A program made the translations under genes and the position numbers. The notes beneath the pieces are model-generated. The model was not told the DNA's origin and did no database searches. It saw nothing but the letters and a program-made list of their open reading frames with translations. From positions 14,225,859 to 14,289,858 of the forward strand of contig OX328099.1 of assembly GCA_946811185.2 (NCBI GenBank): DNA of 64,000 nt, in the 5' to 3' direction. Position 1 is the first letter of the stretch. The number at the start of each line of letters is the position of its first letter. This stretch comes from Hippopus hippopus. Lineage: Eukaryota > Mollusca > Bivalvia > Cardiida > Cardiidae. This document shows positions 47,792 to 57,000 of this stretch, one piece after another.

Positions 47792-47939
47792 CTGAAAAGT
47801 GGTAAACACATGACGTTTAATGCAACTTGTGGCAGGAAGCAGCTTCCAAGTAATCGGCATTGATTGTCATTCATAAATTAGTGCGAAAATTGAGCGTATC
47901 ATAAGTCTCTTGGTGTTTGTATCTTATCACTGGTTTTGT

Positions 47940-48011
47940 ATGGGAGGAAGCTCGTCAAAAGATATGTCGGCCCCTATCGTTGTTGCAGCGCAAGCAAGAC
48001 ACACGGCAACC
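47940..48011 (+). CDS. LYPLA: LYPLA exon 1
   Basis: Twenty-four codons, MGGSSSKDMSAP then VVAAQARHTAT, donor ACC|GTGAGT. The first ATG was chosen; a second in-frame Met at codon 9 would give the shorter MSAP start seen in many homologues. The Gly2/Ser6/Lys7 pattern fits N-myristoylation, unlike the Cys2 of vertebrate enzymes. Confidence 0.82.
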
Positions 48012-51000
48012 GTGAGTGCTCGTTTTAGCATCGTCGGAATACTGTACTGATATTTAATCTCTTTAAATTCATTTTACGTTTACAAAATTAATGTTTTTTT
48101 TTTTGAGGCTTCCTGTCCAAAGAAAACTTTGCCTAGCCCCTATTAAACGCCTGTATAGTCAAGACATCGGTGCAATCTGCATTCCATGCAATGCTTTCTT
48201 AACTGATATCAAAAGTAGAACAAGAGGAGAACCCCTAAGGCTTAACTATTTACCACAAAACAAAAATGTACACTTGTCCAAATTGTAAACAGTTGCAGAT
48301 GACATTTACATGTGAATGAAATGATGGACTTTTCTTTGATATGCTTTAAAACATTGTAGGAGAAGGGTAAAAATGCTGGTTACCAGCATTTTTTCCTATT
48401 CCTTCAATGTTTTCAAAAAGCGTCTTTCTAATTTTACTAAATTATACCATGTTTGTCATGTTTTGAATTTTATAATAGATTGTAGTACAATCCTTGATAC
48501 TTTCATTTGAATGGAATGGTTTAAAAATGTTAGCATACCTAAAGAATGTTTGGCTTCAACCTTCGTAAATTCCTTTAATCCAGACTTCTAACGACCCTGA
48601 GAAAGAGGCTGTTTGAAAACACTGTGGGAAAAGGAAAAAATGCTGTTAACCAGCATTTTCTCCTTTTCCCACTACGTTTTCTACCCTTCCCAAAACAAAT
48701 TTTGATTTTTTTTTCGGTAACAGTTATATTGTTGTCTACAAATGCTTTCAATTGGGACAGGTCTGAAATTTTTTTTTTTGTGGTAAAAAGTTAAGAAACA
48801 ATAAACAATAGAAAATGTCACACGCCTTATTCAAACAACATATGACGGGATGGCATAAGAAGTCTTTTCCGATAGGCTTTAAAAACCCAGTGGAGGAAGA
48901 AGTAAACAAGTAATTACTCTCTATGTGATTTTTCACTTTCAACAATGAACTGTGATGATGAATTTCAAAGTTACAATGCATGCACACAACTTTAAAGAAA
49001 AAATTATTGGAAGACAACTTCACCTACTTTTACAAAATTCTATTTTCTGCGCCATGCACACATTTTGACCTCAAGCTTGACTTTTTAAAAAAGGCGCCAT
49101 AATCCCAGTTTAATCCGATCGTGAAAGCTGTTATTAATTGTTTTTCTATTCAAGATTAATTGAAGTAACAATTTACAATAAACGTTAATAATTAAATCTG
49201 TTTTTCACACCCAGATACACAGTGAGATCAATTTATGGTAGGGTAACAGAAAGAGGTAGCTGAGTTAGAGTTACTTAGGAAATAATTTTCATAACTTAAA
49301 ATGTTCAGGGTTGTATCATTCTATTAGAGTAAAAGCAATGATTGCATTACATTTTGAATGAAATTCTGATAGCGTTAACCACACAATGTTAACCCTTTAC
49401 CAGATCCTGAAGAAGAAAGCTTTTGAAGACATATTGGTAAAAGGTGAAAATGCTAGTAACCAGCATTTTCTCCTTTGCCCGCTATGTTTTCTAGTTTAAA
49501 AGTATAGAAATTACCGTGAGTGTGACAATCTGTTATTTGGTTGGTCCAAGTGTTTGTTGCCAGCAAAAGATGGATTTTAAAAGTAGTTCACAAGTTGCCA
49601 GGTCGCTCTTTCCTTTGTTTAATTCTCACCTAGTTTTTAAATCCATCTTTCTTTTAGCAACTAATACTTGGACCATTCATACAATAACAGATTGTCATCT
49701 TCACAATCATTTTCATTCTTTTTTAAATGTATGATATAAATTCAAATGCAATTTAACACCTGCACTGGTTACTTTTGGCTGCTACGGGGCCTTTGAAAAA
49801 TTGGAATGTGTATAGAAATGGGCTGAGAGTAGATAAGGGTATGGGGAGCCCATTGTGCTAGCCTGCAAGGGTGCTAATACTCATACATATGTGCTGTATG
49901 GGTCAAACATCACAGTAACTGAAACCTATACCTGTTAGGTATAATATTAATTATTTAGAGTAGAGTGCTTGGATCAATAACAATATACATCATTATGTAC
50001 ATGTGTATATCATTAGAATAGGTAGGATATGATACATGTATATGGTAATACATGTATTCTCTTTGGTGATGGTAATCTCTTAGCCCTTCACCACACAATC
50101 CCAAGTTTTAATGATCCTGGGAAATTAGACTTTAGAAAACCTTGTGGGAAAAGGAGAAAATGCTGGTAACCAGCATTTTCTCCTTTTCCCACAGTGTTTT
50201 TTAATCTTTCAGAAACAGGTCCAATCATTTGAGCCACATTTAAGTTGTTGTCTGTAAATGATTTAAATTTGGACCTGTCTGAATTATTGTTGTTTGGTAA
50301 AGAGTTAACCCTTACCAGCCAACTGATTTTTTAGACCTGTCCAAACTGAAGGCATCTGCAAACTCAGTATCAAATTTGCCCAAAATGATAAAGACGTCAT
50401 TGAGAGGGAAGAAAACATTTGGGAAAAAAAGGAGAAAATGCTGGTTACCAGCATTTTCTCTTTTAGCCACAATGTTTTCAAAAAACCTTCTTTTTCAGAG
50501 TCGTTGAAACACAGGATTGTTTGGTAAAGAGTTTATAATGATTATATTTGTAATTAATTCTGATTGATTGGATTTGAATCTGTTTATTGTCACTAACAGT
50601 TGCCAAAATGGGCAATGGCCCCTGAAGAGTGTTAGTTTTGTTATGGGGGATAGTGCAAGGTACGGGACAAAATGTGTTTCGTGTATAGCACCATCACATA
50701 GGACCTTGGTTAAAAGTCTCATCCGAAAGACAATAATTTTAAAAGGCCTGCCGTGGGGTTTGAACCCACACCCTCAAGTGACCCAGGACTTGTTTACAAG
50801 TCCTATGCTCTACAACCTGAGCTATGTGGGTTGATCAATTAATTCTGACAACATTGACTTTTAATATGTTCAATATGAATTAGACTTAATGTAGTCTGAA
50901 AACATTTCCAGTCTAATTTGTATTGAACACATTTCTTAGATCTACGTTACTTTAGCTAAGTGGATAGTGAAGATCATAGACTGGTTTGCATATAATGTGT

Positions 51001-54000
51001 AGTCTGATCTTGATCTATACTACACTGGCCACAAAGGCAGTCATAAATCAGAAAAGCATTTTAACCCTTTACCACACAATGACGCCTTTTAACACCCCTG
51101 AAGAAGAGGCCTTTTGAAAACATTGTGGGAAAAGGAGAAAATGCTGGTAACCAGCATTTTCTCCGTTTCCCACAAAGTTTTCTACCCTATCCAAGAAAAG
51201 TTGCGTCATTTGAGCCACTATGAAATTGTCTTCTGCAGATGCTTTCACTTTGGATAGGTCTTAAATTTTGCCGTGTGGTAAAGGGTTAACCTGTTACCAC
51301 AAAATCCAGAGTTCAAACAACCCTGAGGAAGAAGCCTTCTGAAAATATTGTGGGAAAAGCATTTTCTCCTTTTCTCACAATGTGTCTTCCCTGTTAAAGA
51401 CAAGGTCAATCATTTGAGTCACATTTGAATTATTGTTGTATGCAAATGCTTTCAATTTGAACAAGTCTAAACTTTTGTTATGGTAACTCTTTACCACACA
51501 AGTTAATCATAGACCTGTCCAAACTGAAAGCATTGCAAATGACAACTCTAATATGGTCAAATGATAGAATTTGTACTTGATGGGGTAGAAAACACTGTGG
51601 GAAAGGGAGAAAATATTGATTACCAGCATTTTTGCCTTTTGCCACAATGTTTTCAAAGGGCTTGTTTTTTAGGGTCCTTAAAACTCGGGATTATGTGGTA
51701 AAGAGTTAGGGGTTAGATCTACGTGCATTTAGGTATGTTACCCTTTTCATTTCAGTTGATATTCCTTCATGGGCTTGGTGATACTGGGTAAGTTACAGCT
51801 TACATATTTCCTTTATAATTATTATCTTTTCATTTCTTTGTCAAGGGGCTCTGCCAAATTTTTTTCAGGGGATTGGTGATAGTCATTGTGACAAGTTTTA
51901 TTCCTCTCTCACCGCTGGCCATTTTTTCTACAATTGTTATGAATGTGGTAAAGCAGCCAGTGGCTTGGAAAGAATATTGTGCGGAGTACTGGTAAAAGAA
52001 ACTACAGGAAGGCACGGATAGGTGCACTGGCCACTGCGATATAACTGAAATGATGTTGAAAACTGTGTTAAACACCATACAATTGATCTCTCTTTGTCAA
52101 GGATTCTAAGGCCTGTTAGCTCAGTAGTCAAATGCTACGCTGGCAATAGCAGGGTTGTGAGCTTGATCACCCTGGCTCATAGAAAACACTCTAATGATCG
52201 ATGAAAGACTTTATGGTGACATTTTTAGCTCTGCTGTTTTCAAAGAAAACATCTATGTATTGACATTGACATGTCCCTGGTGTCACTGTTTGCACTGTCA
52301 TCTCTGTTGTCTTACAAAAACTGTTGACATCTTATAGTATCTTTGTAATTTCTGGACATTTTAACGTTAAAATTGGACAAGTTGGACTATAACAGGGGAA
52401 CCAGTAAGTTAAACAGTAGAGGACTTAACTTTGCTACCTCAACCTGTAACCTCTTAATCTGGAGTTTAATGACCCTGAAGAGAAAGGCTTTTGAAAACAT
52501 TATGGGAAAAAGAGAAAATGCTGGTTACACAGTTGGCAAAAAGCTGGTCAGTATGAGTATTGACCAGGCCGGCAATAATAAACGGTCAATGCTGGTCAAA
52601 AGTGGTCGATTGGTGGTCGATTGAAGTGGTTGATTGGGTGGATTAAATCACTGGCTTACATACCCGTCCTGTTTCTAAATTAGTCTTAAAAGATCTCCTC
52701 CTACATCCTGTACATGAAGGTATATTAAATATTATCAACAGTATCATAGTTTTTATCAATAAGGTCCTTTTTTATTTAACTGTTTAACAAACAATCCCGG
52801 GTTTTCATGACTCTGAGAAAGAATCCTTTTAAAAACATTGTGGGAAAAGGAGAAAATGCTGGTAACCAGCATTTTTTCCTTTTCCCAAAATGTTTTTCAC
52901 CCTTCCCAAAACAATTTCATTTTTTGAATCACATTAATTTTGTCGTATGCAAATGCTTTCAATTTGGACCAGTCTAAAATTTTGTCGTTTGGTAAAGAGT
53001 TAATCATAATTCAAAAGATATTATTGCTGTTCAACTGAAGAGGTTGATTGGGTTGACTTTCCTGTTTGAACTTACATACAGTTCGGTTCTTTTCAACCAA
53101 ACAATTTTCATCTATCTTCATTCCTTATAGGTTAGATAATTGTTTATACATCTCTCTCTCTGTCTCTCCGCCCAAAACACACTTAGGTTTTAAAAATATG
53201 GATTATTTAAAATATGAGTTTGATCATAAAAGTTCAAAAGTAGCATCAAAAAGCAGCTAATATATCATTTTTGTGTAAAACTGCAGAAAAAAGTGTCACC
53301 CATAAGCAAACATACGAAATAGTAATACACCTGTGATTAATCTTTAAAAATATTGAGGCACACATGAAGAAGGCTGTAACTGATCAACCAAGCAGTGGTT
53401 AAGGATACATTAATGTCTTTGAAGTATATATTGATTTTGTCTTGCTACACCTTCAAATTGCTGCCAAAACACATTAAAAGGTGAAAAAGTTGCCCCTTTC
53501 TACCCTTGTGGGTGTGGCTAAAATCTAAATACCAAAGTGACCAATCATGTGTCCTTATTTGGGGTATTATACTTGACACCATCCTACAGTGTGAAATATT
53601 GACTTATATGCAATCAAGATATTATCTTATCATCAAGCAATTACTTAAGGTGTCAAAAATGAAATCTAAAGACCTTTTTTGGAACTTCTGCACAGTTATG
53701 GAAAACTAGCAAAAGCCAGCTGATGAGTACCCTTGCCAGGGTTAAAACAGTTTTTTTGCTCAAGTCATCCACTAAATAGCATAACTGTCCTGTTAAGACT
53801 CATCTGACCATCAAAATTTCCAACTGACCATTACAAATATTCAATCGACCACTATTGTCTAGTATTGACCACTTCTAGAGTATTGACCGGGGTGGTTTTA
53901 AACAGTTAAAACCGTCCCTGGTTTCGACCGCCCAACCTTGCTGGCAGAAAAAGAAAAGTGAATTTAAGATCAGGTAAAGTAAACAAAAGGTAGAGAGATT

Positions 54001-57000
54001 TGACAACTTTCTACCTACCTAGTAGCTTAAAAGTTAATTTTTCTGCTGGTGACTAACACTTGGACTGACAGGACAATATGTTGTCATCTTCACAGTAATC
54101 TCCATACTTTTAAATGGTACATTGTATGATTCAAATGTGAATGTACATTTTAACATCATCATTGTTTACCTTTGGCCACCACTACGTCTTTATTGAAAAG
54201 AAAAAGTTATACATGTGTTGTTATAAATTGTATTACGTACATTTCAGAGACGGTTGGTCTGATGCCTTTAGAAGGCTCAGACTGAAGAATATAAAGTGTG
54301 TATGTCCGACTGCGTAAGTATTTACTGATGATTTTCCAGCTATCCCCATATTTAACTCTTTTCCACACAATCCCAAGTTTTAAAAACCCTGAAGAAATAG
54401 CCTTTTGAAAACCTTTTGGGAAAAGTAGAAAATGCTGGTAACCAGCATTTTCTCCTTTTCCCACTAGGTTTTCTACTTACACTTTCATATGCAGTTACCA
54501 TCATTTCAGCCACATGTAACTTGCCATCTGCAAATGCTTTCAGCTTGGACAAGTCTAAAATTTCATTGTTTGGTAAAGAGATTATTCAGCTATAGATCAA
54601 TGTCTAAGTTTTTTAAGATTATTGATTAGCTCCCTTTAACTCTTTAATTTACCAGAGTACAAAATTTTAGACTGGTCCAAATTCAAAGCTGTTGAAGATG
54701 ATACAAATGATGAAAGCTGTCTTTGAGAGAGTAGAAAACATTGCAGTTAAAGGAGAAATCGCTGGTTACCAGCATTTTCTCCTTTTTATACGCCCGTCGA
54801 AGACGGGACGTATTATGGGATCACCCGTGGCGGACGGGCGGGCGGCGTCCCCATTCTTTGTCCGGAGCATATCTCCAAAACTATGCTAGCTACGGTTATG
54901 AAATTTCATGGGTGGATAGATCTCATCAAGGTGGAGTGCAGTGCACAAGAATCATAACTCTCGCTTGCTTAATTTTTGAGTTATTGCCCTTTGTTATTTT
55001 TCATACTTGAATTTTGTCCAGAGCATATCTCCAAGACTATACTAGCTACGGTTATGAAATTTCATGGGTGGATAGATCTCATCAAGGGGGAGTGCAGTGC
55101 ACAGGAATCATAACTCTTGCTTCCTTAATTTTTGAGTTATTTCCCTTTGTTTATATTCATACTTGAACTTTGTCCAAAGCATATCTCCAAAACTATGCTA
55201 GCTATGGTTATAAAACTTCATGGGTGGATAGATCTCATCAAGGGGGAGTGCAGTGCGAAAGAACCATAACTCTACCTCATGCTGTCTTTGAGTTATTTCC
55301 CTTTGATCGTCATTTTTACAGCATTTTCTGCTTGTCCGGAGCATAACTTTGTCATCTCCAGTCCGATTGACTTGAAACTTGGCATGAGTGTTTGTTGGAA
55401 TAATACGGAGTGCAGTGCGAAAAAACCAAAACTCTACCTCGTGCTGTCTTTGAGTTTTTTCCCTTTGATCGTCATTTTTACAGCATTTTCTGCTTGTCCG
55501 GAGCATAACTTTGTCATCTCCAGTCCGATTGACTTGAAACTTGGCATGTGTGTTTGTTGCAATAATAAGGAGTGCAGTGCAAAAGAACCATAACTCTACC
55601 TCGTGCTGTCTTTGAGTTATTTCCCTTTGATCGTCATTTTTACAGCATTTTCTGCTTGTCTGGGGCGTAACTTTGTCATCTCCAGTCCGATTGACTTGAA
55701 ACTTGGCATGTGTGTTAGTTGCAATAATACGGAGTGCAGCGCAAAAGAACCATAACTCTACCTCGTGCTGTCTTTGAGTTATTTCCCTTTGATCGTCATT
55801 TTTACAGCATTTTCTGCTTGTCTGGAGCATAATTTTGTCATCTCCAGTCCGATTGACTTGAAACTTGGTATGCATGTTTGTTGCAATATTACGGAGTACA
55901 TTGCGCAAGAACAATAACTCTGCCCTGTGCGGATTTCGAGTAATTCCACTTTGATCTTCATTTTTACAGTATTTCTTGCTTGTCTGGAACGGAACTTTGT
56001 TAGCTCAAGTCAAATTGACTTGAGACTTGGTAAACATGTTTGTTGCATTACCTGCCCTTTACGATTATTATACCCCCTTGACAACTGGCAGTGGGACGGG
56101 CATATCTTGCGACAATTTGCCGCTCTTGTTCCACAATGTTTTCAGATGCATATTTCCTTGGGGTCGTTAAAATATATGACTGTGGTAACAGGTTAACCAT
56201 CAAGTTTCTTTTGGAATGGAATTAAACCTATATGGGAATCAGTTAAAGTTACATCTTTACAGACAGCAAGAAAAAATGCTGTTAAAACTTGATAATGTGT
56301 AGAATGGTTCAGACATTGGTCAGCTATGTAAGCATATACAGGTAAATAATCAGTAAATATGGTGTAAGGGATGAAGAAACTCAAGGGATTTGTCTTTGAT
56401 TTAAAACCAGAAACAACAACAATACTTACTTTGATGGCCCCAAGAGAATGAAATGCATTTTCTATCAGTCATAATCTGTGCCAGCTTGCAACCATCAGGG
56501 GCAAAATTGGGTATAAAGGTACAAGAATGATAAGATGTATATCTTCATAAAACAAAGATTAAATGGGTTAAAAAACTGGCTTAAATGAGTAACAATGAAT
56601 CTTTAACTCTTTACCAAATGACAAAATTCTACACTGGTCGAAATTGAAAGCATTAGCAGACAACAAAATTTAAGTGACTGAAAAATTGAATTTTTTTTCG
56701 GGACTGATAGAAAACATTGTGGGATAAGGAGAAAATGCTGGTTACCAGCATTTTCTCCTTTTCCCACAATATTTTCAAAAGGCTTCTTTCTTAGGGTCGT
56801 TAAAAGTCGGGATTGTGTGGTCAAGGGTTAAATTTTTAACCAACAGCTAATTTTTTACTCATCTATTTTGGAAGCATTTGCAGACAACACTTAACCCTTT
56901 ACCACACAATGACGACTTTTGACACCCCTGATAGAGAAGGCTTTTGAAAACATTGTGGGAACAGGAGAAAATGCTGGTAACCAGCATTTTCTCCTTTTTC

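Larger units (their letters stand above)
52545..53935. mobile_element. possible larger element with GGTCAATG/GGTCGATTG inverted ends
   Basis: Left GACCAGGC..GGTCAATGCTGGTCAAAAGTG..GGTCGATTG; right CAATCGACCACT..AGTATTGACCACTTC..TATTGACCGG, in inverse order. The interior holds one MITE-A and no ORF that I recognise. Confidence 0.4.

Noticed and set aside
55198..55914. 238-codon ORF on the minus strand, longest in the window
   Set aside because: It consists of repeats of the 162-bp unit of HLE-B. Because 162 is a multiple of three, an open unit stays open; frame length is a by-product of the repeat.
56433..56530. Minus-strand exon-like stretch ending A|GTAAGT, reading NFAPDGCKLAQIMTDRKC
   Set aside because: Coding-looking and with a good donor, but the acceptor is unclear, it lies inside a LYPLA intron, and TMEM8 exon 1 is better explained by 45463. 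Kept only as a possible exon of an unknown antisense gene.
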